Assembly (NCBI GenBank): GCA_963851045.1
Contig: CAWKNC010000002.1
Location: forward strand, 310,001 to 374,000
DNA length: 64,000 nt
Source: WHSW01 sp963851045
GTDB lineage: Bacteria > Actinomycetota > Thermoleophilia > Solirubrobacterales > 70-9
Reading direction: 5' to 3'
Both the position numbers and the translations under genes were made by a program. The notes under the pieces were generated by a model. It was not told the DNA's origin. It saw only the letters and a list, made by a program, of their open reading frames with translations, and did no database searches. Positions 23,755 to 33,060 of the stretch are shown here, piece by piece (the stretch's first letter is position 1; each line of letters opens with the position of its first letter).

Positions 23755-23760
23755 TAATCT
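23755..23760 (+). promoter_or_regulatory. Putative -10 element of the M20 peptidase operon (leaderless type)
   Basis: TAATCT ends 9 nt before the GTG start at 23770 and directly follows the atp terminator hairpin. Confidence 0.45.
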
Positions 23761-23769
23761 CCCCTGACC

Positions 23770-24885
23770 GTGGATGAGCGTCTGCTAACAGAGAAGCTGA
23801 TCGGCTACGACACCTCGACCCCGCAGGGGATCAAGGAGTGCGCCGGTTTCGTCAAGGGCTGGCTGGAAGCACGCGACATCCCAACCCGCGTTCTCGAAGT
23901 GCGCAACGGACTGCCGGTGACGCTGGCCGCGGTTGGGCCCGAGGATGCGGAGACGACGCTGCTTCTGCACGGACACGTTGACGTCGTCCCGGGGCGCGAA
24001 TCGCAGTTCGACCCGCAGCTCGACGGCGATCGATTGCTCGGGCGTGGCGCGTACGACATGAAGGGGGCGCTGGCGGCAATGCTGCTGGCCGTCAACGACC
24101 TACGCGACGTTGAGGGTGTTCGAGTTCGGCTCGGGGTTGTGCCCGACGAGGAATCCGAGGAGGAGCAGGACCGCGGAGGTGACCTGATTGTCGAAGAGGG
24201 CTTCCTTGGCGATTTCGTGATCACGGGCGAGCCGACCGATATGCACGTTGGCGTCGCAGCAAAGGGAGTGATCGCGATGCGTCTGCGCATCGACGGCCAT
24301 GCCGCACACGGGAGCACGCCCTGGCTTGGTGAGAACGCGATTCTGCGCGCAATCGACGTCTTCCGCGCGATCCAATCGCTACCGTTTGCATCGCGAAGCT
24401 CGGAGCTCTTCGACCGCCCTTCGATCAACCTCGCGCGCATTCTGGGCGGTGACGCGCTGAACAAAGTGCCCGACACCTGCTACATCGATGTGGACGTGCG
24501 CCACCTGCCGGAGCAGGACCCGGAGGCGATTCTCGCCGAGGTCACAGGAATTCCCGGTGCAGCGATCACCTCGACCTTCCGCCGCGAGCCGGCGCTCGTC
24601 GACCCCGACTCTCCCTTTGTGCGGGCGCTCTGCGAGGCGACCTCCTCCTATGCCGACGGCGAGGTGTTGAGCGTCGGCCGCGACGGGGCCTCCGACGCGG
24701 TGTCCTTCCTGCGCGTCGGCGTTCCCGCGGTTGAGTTTGGCCCGATCGGGGGCGGCCATCACGGACCCGAGGAGTGGGTCTCGGTCGATTCGCTGACTGG
24801 GTATCGGCGCGCCCTCGTCGACTTCGCTTCAGGCCTTCCACGGCGGCTGGCCGCTCAAGCCCAGGCCCAGAGCGAGGCGGGATGA
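23770..24885 (+). CDS. M20 family metallopeptidase (ArgE/DapE/ACY1 type)
   Basis: This 371-aa dinuclear-zinc hydrolase has the M20 motifs: LLLHGHVDVVPG (metal His and catalytic Asp), GRGAYDMKGALAAML (bridging Asp), VPDEESEEEQDRGG (catalytic Glu pair), VITGEPTD and the late metal His in GPIGGGHHGPEEW. The dimerisation domain has GHAAHGSTPWLGENA. It cleaves an N-acyl or peptide amide bond; DapE, ArgE and aminoacylase cannot be separated by eye. It starts the operon with the LCP and sugar-nucleotide genes, and its stop overlaps the next ATG. Confidence 0.88.
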   Translation: MDERLLTEKLIGYDTSTPQGIKECAGFVKGWLEARDIPTRVLEVRNGLPVTLAAVGPEDAETTLLLHGHVDVVPGRESQFDPQLDGDRLLGRGAYDMKGALAAMLLAVNDLRDVEGVRVRLGVVPDEESEEEQDRGGDLIVEEGFLGDFVITGEPTDMHVGVAAKGVIAMRLRIDGHAAHGSTPWLGENAILRAIDVFRAIQSLPFASRSSELFDRPSINLARILGGDALNKVPDTCYIDVDVRHLPEQDPEAILAEVTGIPGAAITSTFRREPALVDPDSPFVRALCEATSSYADGEVLSVGRDGASDAVSFLRVGVPAVEFGPIGGGHHGPEEWVSVDSLTGYRRALVDFASGLPRRLAAQAQAQSEAG

Positions 24886-27062
24886 GGCCCGACGACGAGA
24901 CCCCCGAAGAAGGCGAGGAGCCAGAGGTTCCACCCGCGACGTTCGCCGGTCGCCAGCGCGCGGCCGGGAAGCAGCCCGCCGATGAGACGCCCGAGGAGAC
25001 CGCCGAGGAGACGCCCGAGGAGACCGAGAGCGCAGCGCTCGACCTGCGGCCGGGCTTCACCGACGAATTCGACTCGATCGAGCGCGACCTCGATCGCGAG
25101 CTGTCCGACCTCGTCCCTGCGCGCAGTGAGAACGATGAGTCGGCAGAAGCCGGCGACGTACCCGACGATACGCAGGAGCCCGGCGACGAACCGGATGAGT
25201 CGGAGGAGCCCGGTGACGAGCCCGACGACCTGAACGAGGAGCTGGGTGACGAGGTCGAGTCCGACCCCGACGAGAATGCTCCTCCAGCCGTCGCCGAGGT
25301 CTCCGACCACACGGTGGAGGCGGAGACAGTTTCCCTTGCCGACCAAGAGCAGGCAAAGGAGGCCGCCCTTGCCGGTTTACGCGCACGCGCCGCTCAGCAG
25401 GGTGCCACGGCCGCGGCGGCAGCCACGACCGCGCCGCCCGAGCCCAAGTCCGAGAGCGCAACCCCGCCGCCCGGCGAACCGACCACGCCAACCATTGCCG
25501 ACGGCGAGAAGGCGCCTCGCGCGAAGCGCCTGTGGGCACGCTTCGTCGCAGCCTCGTTTCTCATTGTCGTCTCGGTAGCCGCAGCGACGTCGATAAGCAT
25601 CCTCGTCTACCTCACCGATATCGCGGAGGGCCTATCGGATAACGACAGGCTCGCTTCGCTTCGCGACCAGCTGGCGAACGTCGATGGCGGCGACCCCCAG
25701 ACGATCCTGATCATCGGCTCCGACAAGCGGCTTGGGCCCGAGGGCGTGGGCGATTCCGGTCGTTCCGACACGACGATCCTCCTGAGGGTCGACCCAGACA
25801 AGGACCGAATCGCGCTCCTGTCGATTCCGCGTGACCTCAAGGTCAACATCCCTGGCGTGGGGGTGGCGAAGTTCAATGAGGCCTACTCCGCCGGCGGCCC
25901 CGACAAAACGCTACGCGTGGTCAAGCAGCTCACCGGGCTCGAGGTGAGTCACGTCGTCAACATCAACTTCACCGGCTTCGCCGACGCCGTCACTGCCATC
26001 GGCGGCGTCTACGTCGACGTCGATCGCCGGTACTACATCCCGCCCGAGACAGGCACGTCGGAGATCGACATCGAAGCCGGCTACCAGCTCGTCAAGGGCT
26101 ACAAGGCGCTCCAGTACGTGCGCTTCCGACACTTCGACAACGATCTCGTGCGCTCCGCCCGCCAGCAGGACTTCCTGCGCGAGGCACGCCAGAAGCTCCC
26201 ACCGGGAACGTTGATTAACGACCGCGACGAGCTTCTGAACATCTTCACCGACTACACCACGTCCGATATCGGCGACGCGATCGAGCTGTTGAAGCTCTTG
26301 AAGACCTTTGCGGCGGTTCAGTCGGCGCCGGTTCTCGAGGTGCACTTTCCTGCCGAGCTGGGCACCGAGTACGTGACTGCAGACGACGACGCGATCAAGG
26401 CGGCCGTCGCCCAGTTCCTCGCCACGGAGGGGACCCCGGGCGGCAGGCCGGCTGGTGAGTCGCCACCGCCGAAGGAGCCCGCGAATGAGGGTGACCGCGG
26501 CAACAACAAGCCGGCCGACGACAAGCCCGACGAGCAAAAGCCGCAGGAGGACAAGCCCGCGAATGACTTCGTCGGCCCGCCGATGGACGATGCGTCGGAT
26601 CAGTCGCAGGCATCGGCGACGCAGCTGTCCAACGTCAGGAAGAAGAACGGCGATCCGATGATCGACTTCCCGATCTACTACCCGACGCGACTTGCGCCGG
26701 GCTCGATCATCATCAACGACAGCCGGTCTTTCCCCATTGACGGTCCCGGCGACGACGTTTACCACGGCTACAAACAGGTCGTGGAGGTACCGGGCTCGAC
26801 CTTCGGCAACGGCCTGACCGAGGAGTACTACGGCATCTCGGGCACGGATTGGAGCGACGTACCGATTCTCGAGAACCCGAGCGAGGTCCGAACGATCGAC
26901 GGTAGGGAGTACCTGCTCTTCTACGACGGTGATCGCCTGCGCACGGTCGGGTGGAGGAAAGGCAAGGGCGCCTACTGGGTCAACAACAGCCTCCTGCAGT
27001 CGCTCGAGGAGGGCCAGATGCTCTCGATTGCAACTTCCATGCGAGAGCTCGACTCAAAGTAG
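24882..27062 (+). CDS. LytR-CpsA-Psr (LCP) family cell-wall polymer ligase with long disordered arms
   Basis: LCP proteins attach undecaprenyl-linked glycopolymers to peptidoglycan. The start chosen is ATG 24882 (726 aa), which overlaps the previous stop as ATGA. An acidic cytoplasmic arm of about 210 residues (TPEETAEETPEETES repeats) precedes one membrane helix (about 218-243). The LCP domain (about 274-440) has IGSDKR, RSDTTILLRVD, LLSIPRDLKV, KFNEAYSAGG and the arginine-rich YVRFRHFDNDLVRSARQQ. A Pro/Glu/Lys-rich linker (about 490-580) leads to a C-terminal extracellular domain ending SIATSMRELDSK. The arms are unusually long for the family. Confidence 0.9.
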   Translation: MRPDDETPEEGEEPEVPPATFAGRQRAAGKQPADETPEETAEETPEETESAALDLRPGFTDEFDSIERDLDRELSDLVPARSENDESAEAGDVPDDTQEPGDEPDESEEPGDEPDDLNEELGDEVESDPDENAPPAVAEVSDHTVEAETVSLADQEQAKEAALAGLRARAAQQGATAAAAATTAPPEPKSESATPPPGEPTTPTIADGEKAPRAKRLWARFVAASFLIVVSVAAATSISILVYLTDIAEGLSDNDRLASLRDQLANVDGGDPQTILIIGSDKRLGPEGVGDSGRSDTTILLRVDPDKDRIALLSIPRDLKVNIPGVGVAKFNEAYSAGGPDKTLRVVKQLTGLEVSHVVNINFTGFADAVTAIGGVYVDVDRRYYIPPETGTSEIDIEAGYQLVKGYKALQYVRFRHFDNDLVRSARQQDFLREARQKLPPGTLINDRDELLNIFTDYTTSDIGDAIELLKLLKTFAAVQSAPVLEVHFPAELGTEYVTADDDAIKAAVAQFLATEGTPGGRPAGESPPPKEPANEGDRGNNKPADDKPDEQKPQEDKPANDFVGPPMDDASDQSQASATQLSNVRKKNGDPMIDFPIYYPTRLAPGSIIINDSRSFPIDGPGDDVYHGYKQVVEVPGSTFGNGLTEEYYGISGTDWSDVPILENPSEVRTIDGREYLLFYDGDRLRTVGWRKGKGAYWVNNSLLQSLEEGQMLSIATSMRELDSK

Positions 27063-27074
27063 CCTCCCCGGCCC

Positions 27075-28361
27075 ATGAACGAGAGCGAATTACCGCCAAT
27101 CGGCGTTATCGGCGTGGGCTGGGTCGGCCTGGTGACGGCAGCATGCTTCGCGGAGAGCGGCCATCGCGTCGTGGCAATGGACGTCAACGCCGAGAAGATC
27201 GAGACGCTGCAAAGCGGCGATTCGCTGCCGATTCACGAGCCGGGTCTGCCGGAGTTGCTCGCCAAGAATCGCGAGCGGTTGACCTTCACCACGCAGATGG
27301 ACGAGGTGCTTGACGGACCGCGCCTGCTGTTCTGCTGCGTGGACACTCCACCGACCTACTCGGGCGACGCCGACCTCTCGCGGGTTGAGGCGGTGGTCGC
27401 GACGCTGCCTGACGACGACACACACGCGTTGGTGATGAAGAGCACGGTCCCCTCGGGCACCGGTGCCACGATCAGTCGCAACAAGCCTGGCCTCGCTTAC
27501 GTGTCCTGCCCTGAGTTCCTCAAGGAGGGCACGGCGGTCGCCGATTTTCTGAATCCGGATCGGGTCGTGATCGGTGCCGACGCTGGTTCCGAGTGGGCCG
27601 CGGACCTGGTCGCCGAGCTGTACCGGCCACTCGGGGGCGAGTTGGTGCGCACCGACGTCGCCTCCGCGGAGATGATCAAGCTCGCCTCCAACGCGTTCCT
27701 CGCGACGAAGATCTCCTTCATCAACGAGATCGCCAATGTCTGTGAGGGCGTTGGCGCAGACGTCCGCGAGGTCGCCCGCGGAATGGGTCTCGATGCGCGA
27801 ATCGGGCCGCAGTTCCTGCAGGCGGGTATCGGTTACGGGGGGTCCTGCTTTCCCAAGGATGTGTCGGCACTGAAGATGCTCGCCGGGAACACCGGCTATC
27901 ACTTCCAGTTGCTCAACTCGGTGATCGAGGTCAACGAGCTTCAGAAGCGGCGCGTGATCTCAAAGCTCTCGAAGCACCTCGGCAGCCTTGTCGGGCGGCG
28001 TGTCGCGTTGCTTGGCCTTGCGTTCAAGCCGAACACCGACGACATGCGCGAGGCGTCGAGCCTGGTGTTGTCGGCCCGTCTGCAGGGCGAGGGCGCGAGT
28101 GTGGTCGCCTACGACCCGGTCGCCGAACGGCCTGCCGGCGAGATGCTTCCCAGCGTGACACTCGCCGACAGCGCCGAGCAGGCGCTTGATGGCGCCGACG
28201 CCGCGATTCTCGTGACCGAATGGCCCGAGTTTGCCGAGCTCGACTGGGATGCCCTCGCGGCAAAGATGGCCAACCCGCTGATCGTCGACGGGCGCAACTT
28301 CCTCGATGCTGAGGCGCTGCGCGCAGCGGGCTTCACCTACGAGGGGATCGGGCGCGCCTGA
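27075..28361 (+). CDS. UDP-glucose/GDP-mannose dehydrogenase family protein (Ugd-like)
   Basis: It oxidises a nucleotide sugar at C6 to the uronic acid with two NAD+. The 428-aa protein has the Rossmann motif GVIGVGWVGLVTAACFAESGH (GxGxxG), KSTVPSGTG, CPEFLKEGTAVADFLNPDRVVIG, the catalytic Cys258 in GYGGSCFPKD, and LLGLAFKPNTDDMREASS. UDP-glucose is the default substrate, but GDP-mannose cannot be excluded. It lies in an operon with an NTP-sugar transferase and PGI/PMI and overlaps the next gene by 1 bp. Confidence 0.92.
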   Translation: MNESELPPIGVIGVGWVGLVTAACFAESGHRVVAMDVNAEKIETLQSGDSLPIHEPGLPELLAKNRERLTFTTQMDEVLDGPRLLFCCVDTPPTYSGDADLSRVEAVVATLPDDDTHALVMKSTVPSGTGATISRNKPGLAYVSCPEFLKEGTAVADFLNPDRVVIGADAGSEWAADLVAELYRPLGGELVRTDVASAEMIKLASNAFLATKISFINEIANVCEGVGADVREVARGMGLDARIGPQFLQAGIGYGGSCFPKDVSALKMLAGNTGYHFQLLNSVIEVNELQKRRVISKLSKHLGSLVGRRVALLGLAFKPNTDDMREASSLVLSARLQGEGASVVAYDPVAERPAGEMLPSVTLADSAEQALDGADAAILVTEWPEFAELDWDALAAKMANPLIVDGRNFLDAEALRAAGFTYEGIGRA

Positions 28362-29407
28362 TGCAGGCCGTCGTTCTCGTCGGCGGGGAGGGCACGAGAC
28401 TGCGTCCGCTGACGCTCACAGAGCCGAAACCGGCGCTTCAGCTCGTCGACCGGCCCTTCATTCGCTACATGGTCGACTGGCTCGGCCACCACGGTATCGA
28501 CGAGGTCATCATGGCCTGCGGCTTTCGCGCTGAGAACCTTCGCGCCGCCCTTGGCGACTCGGTGCCCGGTGGGCCGGCGATTCGCTACATCGAGGAGGAG
28601 GAGCCGCTTGGAACCGCCGGACCGGTTCGCCTCGCGGCGGACATGGGTCTGCTGGGCGAACGATTCATGGTCCTCAACGGCGACGTGCTCACCGATCTCG
28701 ATCTCTCGGCGCTACAGCGCCAGCATTCAGAGACCGGCGCGGTGGTCACCCTCGGCCTCTACCCGGTCGCCGATCCGAGCTCCTATGGGCTGGTTCGCCG
28801 CGACGATGATGGCGCCGTCCTGGGCTTTCTCGAAAAGCCTGACCCGTCCGAGATCGACACCGATGAGGTCAACGCCGGGACCTATGTCGTCGAACGGGCG
28901 GCGCTCGACCTGATCCCTTCAGGTCGAGCCGTGTCGATCGAGCGCGAGGTCTTCCCACGGCTGGTCGGGCAGGGTCTTTATGGGCGCCGCCTTGACGGCT
29001 ACTGGATGGATATCGGCACGCCCGAGCGCTACCTGCAGGCGAGCTGGGACATTCTCGAGGGTGCCGTCGAAACCGAGCTTCCTGGCGACGGTGGCCCGTT
29101 CTTGGGCGACGGAGCCGTTGTCGCGCCCGACGCCACCGTCACGCAACGCGCGGTCGTCGGCGCCGGCTGTGAGGTGGGCGAGGGCGCCGCCGTGTCCGAC
29201 TCGGTGCTGTTGAATCGCTGTCGTATCGGCGCTGGAGCGCAGGTCTCGGGCTCGATTCTCGGGTCCGGGGTGCTGGTGGGTGATTCTGCGCGAGTCGGAA
29301 CCGGAGCGGTGATCGGCGCGGACGCCAAAATTGCCCCGGGGGTCAGTGTCGGTGAAGGCGCCAGGGTCGGCCCCGGCGAGTCGATTGAAGCTGAGGTGAC
29401 TGCGTGA
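28361..29407 (+). CDS. NDP-sugar pyrophosphorylase (mannose-1-phosphate guanylyltransferase type)
   Basis: The N-terminal nucleotidyltransferase domain of this 348-aa protein has VVLVGGEGTRLRPLTLTEPKPALQLVDRPF, GTAGPVRLA, LNGDVLTDLDL and MDIGTPERYLQASW. The C-terminal third is a left-handed beta-helix of hexapeptide type (VVGAGCEVGEGAAVSDSVLL, then SILGSGVLVGDSARVGTG). It makes an NDP-sugar from a sugar 1-phosphate. Together with PGI/PMI and a UDP/GDP-sugar dehydrogenase next door, GDP-mannose is a reasonable guess. Start and stop overlap both neighbours. Confidence 0.9.
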   Translation: MQAVVLVGGEGTRLRPLTLTEPKPALQLVDRPFIRYMVDWLGHHGIDEVIMACGFRAENLRAALGDSVPGGPAIRYIEEEEPLGTAGPVRLAADMGLLGERFMVLNGDVLTDLDLSALQRQHSETGAVVTLGLYPVADPSSYGLVRRDDDGAVLGFLEKPDPSEIDTDEVNAGTYVVERAALDLIPSGRAVSIEREVFPRLVGQGLYGRRLDGYWMDIGTPERYLQASWDILEGAVETELPGDGGPFLGDGAVVAPDATVTQRAVVGAGCEVGEGAAVSDSVLLNRCRIGAGAQVSGSILGSGVLVGDSARVGTGAVIGADAKIAPGVSVGEGARVGPGESIEAEVTA

Positions 29408-30432
29408 GCGCTCTGGATCTGATTCGCGAAGTGGACTCGAGCAACCAGCTCGACGACGCTCTCGCGCTCCCCGACCACCTCACCGATGCGCTTTGGCGCT
29501 TTGAGTCGGCTGGCCTGGAGCAGCGCGAGCTCCAGGGTCTGATCGTCTGCGGCATGGGTGGCTCAGCAATCGGTGGCGTGCTTGCGCGTGCGGCGATCGG
29601 CGACGTTCTCAACCGCCCGATGCAGATCTTTCGCGACTACGAGCTTCCCGGCTGGACCAATCCCAATATCGCCGTGCTCTGCTCGAGTTACTCGGGCAAC
29701 ACGGAGGAGACGCTCGCCGCCTTCGAGGCCGCCGAGGCAGTTGGCGCCGAGCGCTACGTGGCAACGACGGGCGGCCGGCTCGCCGAGGCCGCCCGCGCGG
29801 CGGAGGTTCCCGTCATCGGCCTGCCCGCGGGGCTCCAGCCACGCCACGCGGTTGGATACGGCTTCACCGTCGCCTGTGAGATGGCGGCGCTGATCGGCGC
29901 CTCGCCCGGGGTGCGGACCGAAATCGATTCGACCGCGGCGCACCTTGCAGAGGGCCGCGAGCTTCTCGTCGCCCGCGCGGCGGAGATCGCCGACCAGATC
30001 AAGGGCTCGATTCCCTTGATCTACGGCTGCGAGCTGACCGTTCCCGTTGGCTACCGCTGGAAGTGTCAGATCAACGAGAACGCCAAGCAACACGCGTTCA
30101 GCCACCAGCTTCCGGAACTCGACCACAACGAGATCGTCGGCTGGACGCCGAACGGCTCGGCCGACGCCTTCTCGGCGGTCTTCCTCGTCGATTCCGATCA
30201 GCATCCGCGCCAGCGCCAGCGCGCCGAGCTCACCCGAGAGCTCGTCGCGCCGTCGGCTTCCGCGGCAATCACGATCGAGACCGAGGGCGAGACGCGCGTC
30301 GAGCGCCTGCTGTGGACGGTGATGCTCGGGGACCTGGTCTCACTGTTTCTCGCCGCCCACAACGGCGTCGACCCGGGGCCGATTGAGATGATCGACCGGC
30401 TCAAGGGCGAGCTCGGCGAGACCTCGCAGTAG
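29404..30432 (+). CDS. Bifunctional phosphoglucose/phosphomannose isomerase
   Basis: The 342-aa protein is a SIS-domain isomerase: VCGMGGSAIGGVLARA, VLCSSYSGNTEETLAAFEAAE, VIGLPAGLQPRHAVGYGF and WKCQINENAKQHAF with the C-terminal catalytic region (SHQLPELDHNEIVGW). Archaeal and actinobacterial members interconvert glucose-6-P and fructose-6-P and also mannose-6-P and fructose-6-P. It begins with GTG overlapping the nucleotidyltransferase stop by 4 bp and ends the operon; an inverted repeat follows. Confidence 0.92.
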   Translation: MSALDLIREVDSSNQLDDALALPDHLTDALWRFESAGLEQRELQGLIVCGMGGSAIGGVLARAAIGDVLNRPMQIFRDYELPGWTNPNIAVLCSSYSGNTEETLAAFEAAEAVGAERYVATTGGRLAEAARAAEVPVIGLPAGLQPRHAVGYGFTVACEMAALIGASPGVRTEIDSTAAHLAEGRELLVARAAEIADQIKGSIPLIYGCELTVPVGYRWKCQINENAKQHAFSHQLPELDHNEIVGWTPNGSADAFSAVFLVDSDQHPRQRQRAELTRELVAPSASAAITIETEGETRVERLLWTVMLGDLVSLFLAAHNGVDPGPIEMIDRLKGELGETSQ

Positions 30433-30445
30433 TCGCCCCAACCCT

Positions 30446-30493
30446 CGCGAGACGCAGCTAACGTCGCCAGGGGCGACGTTAGGAGCGACTCGC
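30446..30493. terminator. Strong hairpin between convergent PGI/PMI and arfB
   Basis: CTAACGTCGCC (30458-30468) and GGCGACGTTAG (30472-30482) are perfect 11-bp complements around a 3-nt loop. An outer CGCGAG/CTCGCG pair may extend the stem. It lies in the 73-bp convergent gap and can act on both strands; no T-run is present. Confidence 0.6.
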
Positions 30494-30505
30494 GGATTGT
30501 GTGAG

Positions 30506-30901
30506 CTAGTCGTCGGCGCCTGGGCGTCGGCGGGTGCGCTTGACGTCTGAGCGGCGCTTCTTGCCGTGCAGGCGGCGCTCGCGGGAGGCCTTGGTTGCGC
30601 GGGTGGGCCGCCGGCGCTTGCGCGGGGCGAGCGCGGCAGCCACGCGCTCGTTGAGGCGCTGAACGGCAAGCTCGCGGTTTCGCAGCTGGCTGCGCGCATC
30701 CTGAGCCACCGCGGTCACCCGCGGACCAAAGCGCGCTCGCAGGCGCCGCTTTTGCTCCTCGGTGAGGGTGGGGGAGGCCTCGATGTCAAAGACGGCTTCA
30801 ATTCGCGAAGCGGTCACGTTCGCGTGCTGCCCGCCTGGCCCTGAGGAGCGACTTGCTCGCAGCTCGATCTCCGCTTCCGGGATCTCAAAGTGCGAGCTCA
30901 C
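30506..30901 (-). CDS. arfB: Alternative ribosome-rescue factor ArfB (YaeJ-type peptidyl-tRNA hydrolase)
   Basis: ArfB hydrolyses peptidyl-tRNA on ribosomes stalled without a stop codon. The 131-aa protein has the catalytic GGQ motif in SRSSGPGGQHANVTASRIEAVFD and the basic C-terminal tail (KRRRPTRATKASRERRLHGKK) that enters the mRNA channel. It lacks the codon-recognition domains of full release factors. The GTG start lies 2 bp after the marR stop, so it is co-transcribed with marR and the acyl-CoA mutase, an unexpected partnership. Confidence 0.92.
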   Translation of the reverse strand: MSSHFEIPEAEIELRASRSSGPGGQHANVTASRIEAVFDIEASPTLTEEQKRRLRARFGPRVTAVAQDARSQLRNRELAVQRLNERVAAALAPRKRRRPTRATKASRERRLHGKKRRSDVKRTRRRPGADD

Positions 30902-30903
30902 GG

Positions 30904-31398
30904 TCAGCTGGCGTGGTCGCGAAATTCCTGGAGCAGCCGGTAGATCGCCTCAAGGTCGTCTGCCTCGAGGGAGTCGGTGCCGAAGTGCGCGGCATTGAGC
31001 CGCTCGGTCGCCTCCGTCGCAACCTCGCGACCGCGAGGCGTGATCTCGGCAAGTGTCGTCCGCCGGTCGGATTCGTGGGCGACGCGACGCACGTAACCGG
31101 AGCGCTCGAGGCCGTCGATCAGGTTCGTGACGCTCGTGCGATGCACCTGGAGTCGATCGCCGATCTTCCCCAGAGGGAGCGAGCCACGGCTTGAGAACAA
31201 CAGCAGCATGAGTGCCTCGTAGCGGGCGAAGGTGAGGTCGAGATCCGCCACCATCGCGTTCAGCCGCCCGATCAGGATCTGCTGGACGCGCATGATCGAC
31301 GTGACCGCCGCCATTGACGGCGTCGCCTCAGCGCCCCAGCGATCCTCCCAGTGGCGTCGGGCCTCCGCAATGGGGTCGAACTGCAGGTCGGTCGCCAT
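30904..31398 (-). CDS. MarR family transcriptional regulator
   Basis: The 164-aa protein has the MarR winged helix: LTFARYEALMLLLFSSRGSLPLGKIGDRLQVHRTSVTNLIDGLERSGYVRRVAHESDRRTTLAEITPRGREV, with the recognition helix around TSVTNLIDGLE and the wing around ESDRRTTL. It lies 8 bp downstream of the mutase gene and may control that operon. A GGACGTCC palindrome sits at the operon promoter. The ligand, perhaps an acyl-CoA or acyl acid, is not determinable from sequence. Confidence 0.92.
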   Translation of the reverse strand: MATDLQFDPIAEARRHWEDRWGAEATPSMAAVTSIMRVQQILIGRLNAMVADLDLTFARYEALMLLLFSSRGSLPLGKIGDRLQVHRTSVTNLIDGLERSGYVRRVAHESDRRTTLAEITPRGREVATEATERLNAAHFGTDSLEADDLEAIYRLLQEFRDHAS

Positions 31399-31406
31399 CG
31401 CTGCCC

Positions 31407-33032
31407 TCAGAACTGCGGGTGCTCGGTGTAGGTGCCGAACACGTCCTGCATCGCGAGCACCATCTCGCCCTCCGAAGCGCGCACCTTCGACGCTTCGATC
31501 AGCGGTGCCATCAGGTTGGCTGTGCCGTCGGCAGCGGCGGCGCGCAGGCGGGCGAGCGCGGCGTCGACCTGACCCTGGTCGCGCTCGGACTTGGTCCGCT
31601 CGAGCCGACCGCGCTGTCGCTGCTCGGCGGCCGGATCGGCGCGGTGAAGCTCCATCGGGGCCTCGTCCTCGAGCTTGTAGTCGTTTACGCCGACGACAAT
31701 CCGCTGCTTGCTGTCGACCTCGCGCTGGTAGATGAAGGCCGCCTCGGCGATCTCGCGCTGGGGGAAGCCGGTCTTGACCGCGTCAACCATCCCACCGAGC
31801 TCGTCGATGCGGCGGAAGTAGTCGTAGGCCTCCGCCTCGATCTCGTCGGTCAGCTTCTCGACGAAGTAGGCGCCGCCGAGCGGATCGGCGGTGTTGGTGA
31901 CGCCCGACTCGTGCGCGATCACCTGCTGGGTGCGCAGCGCCACCCGCACCGCCTCCTCAGTCGGCAGGGCGAGCGCCTCGTCGTAGGAGTTCGTGTGCAG
32001 CGACTGCGTGCCCCCGAGGACGCCGGCGAGCGCCTCGATCGTGGTCCGGACGATGTTGACCAGCGGCTGCTGGGCGGTCAGCGAGACGCCGGCGGTCTGA
32101 GTGTGGAAGCGCATCAGCATCGAGCGCTCGTCCTTGGCGCCGTAGGTGTCGCGCATCTCGCGGGCCCAGATCCGCCGTGCCGCGCGGTACTTGGCGATCT
32201 CCTCGAAGAAGTCGATGTGGGCGTTGAAGAAGAACGACAACCGCGGGGCGAAGGCGTCGACGTCGATACCGCGCTCGATCGCCTGCTCGACGTAGGTGAA
32301 GCCGTCCTTGAGCGTGAACGCGAGCTCCTGGGCGGCGGTCGAGCCGGCTTCGCGGATGTGGTAGCCGGAGATCGAGATCGGGTGCCAGCGCGGCATCTCG
32401 GCGGTCGCGAACTCGACCATGTCGGTGACCAGGCGCATCGCCGGATCGATCGGAAAGCACCACTCCTTCTGGGCGATGTACTCCTTGAGGATGTCGGTCT
32501 GGATCGTTCCGCCGAGCCGGTTCGTCGCGAACCCGTTCTCCTCGGCCGCGACCACGTAGAACGCGAGCAGGATCGCGGCAGGGGCATTGATCGTCATCGA
32601 GACCGTCACCTCGTCGAGCGGGATCCCGTCGAACAGCGTCTTCATGTCGTCGACCGTGTCGAGGGCGACGCCCTCGACGCCGACCTCCCCGAGCGAACGC
32701 CCGTGATCGGAATCGAGGCCCATCAAGGTCGGCATGTCGAACGCTGTCGACAGTCCCGTCTGACCGTGATCGAGCAGGTACCGAAAGCGGGCGTTGGTCT
32801 CCTCGACGGTGCCGAATCCGGCGAACTGGCGCATCGTCCACAGACGGCCTCGGTACATCGAGCCGTAAGGCCCGCGGGTGAAGGGATAGGAGCCGGGATC
32901 GCCGAGCTGCTCGCGGGGGTCGAAACCGACGAGGTCGTCCTCGGTGTAGAGGGGCTCGATCGGGTGCCCCGAGATCGTCGAGCGAAGCGCCTCGCGCTCC
33001 TGGTTCTCCTTGGCTACGACGGCGTCGCTCAC
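31407..33032 (-). CDS. Methylmalonyl-CoA mutase-family large subunit (B12-binding domain absent)
   Basis: The 541-aa protein is the catalytic TIM-barrel subunit of an adenosylcobalamin-dependent acyl-CoA mutase: PFTRGPYGSMYRGRLWTMRQFAGF, STAFDMPTLMGLDSDH, VSMTINAPAAILLAFY, HPISISGYHIREAGSTAAQELAF, TAGVSLTAQQPLVNIVRTT and LHTNSYDEALALPTEEAVRVALRTQQ. It lacks the C-terminal B12-binding domain, so a separate small subunit is needed and must be encoded elsewhere. Methylmalonyl-CoA, isobutyryl-CoA and related substrates are possible. It starts with GTG behind an AGAGAGAGG ribosome binding site and leads a marR-arfB operon. Confidence 0.92.
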   Translation of the reverse strand: MSDAVVAKENQEREALRSTISGHPIEPLYTEDDLVGFDPREQLGDPGSYPFTRGPYGSMYRGRLWTMRQFAGFGTVEETNARFRYLLDHGQTGLSTAFDMPTLMGLDSDHGRSLGEVGVEGVALDTVDDMKTLFDGIPLDEVTVSMTINAPAAILLAFYVVAAEENGFATNRLGGTIQTDILKEYIAQKEWCFPIDPAMRLVTDMVEFATAEMPRWHPISISGYHIREAGSTAAQELAFTLKDGFTYVEQAIERGIDVDAFAPRLSFFFNAHIDFFEEIAKYRAARRIWAREMRDTYGAKDERSMLMRFHTQTAGVSLTAQQPLVNIVRTTIEALAGVLGGTQSLHTNSYDEALALPTEEAVRVALRTQQVIAHESGVTNTADPLGGAYFVEKLTDEIEAEAYDYFRRIDELGGMVDAVKTGFPQREIAEAAFIYQREVDSKQRIVVGVNDYKLEDEAPMELHRADPAAEQRQRGRLERTKSERDQGQVDAALARLRAAAADGTANLMAPLIEASKVRASEGEMVLAMQDVFGTYTEHPQF

Positions 33033-33060
33033 ACGGACCTCTCTCTTACGCGGACATCAG

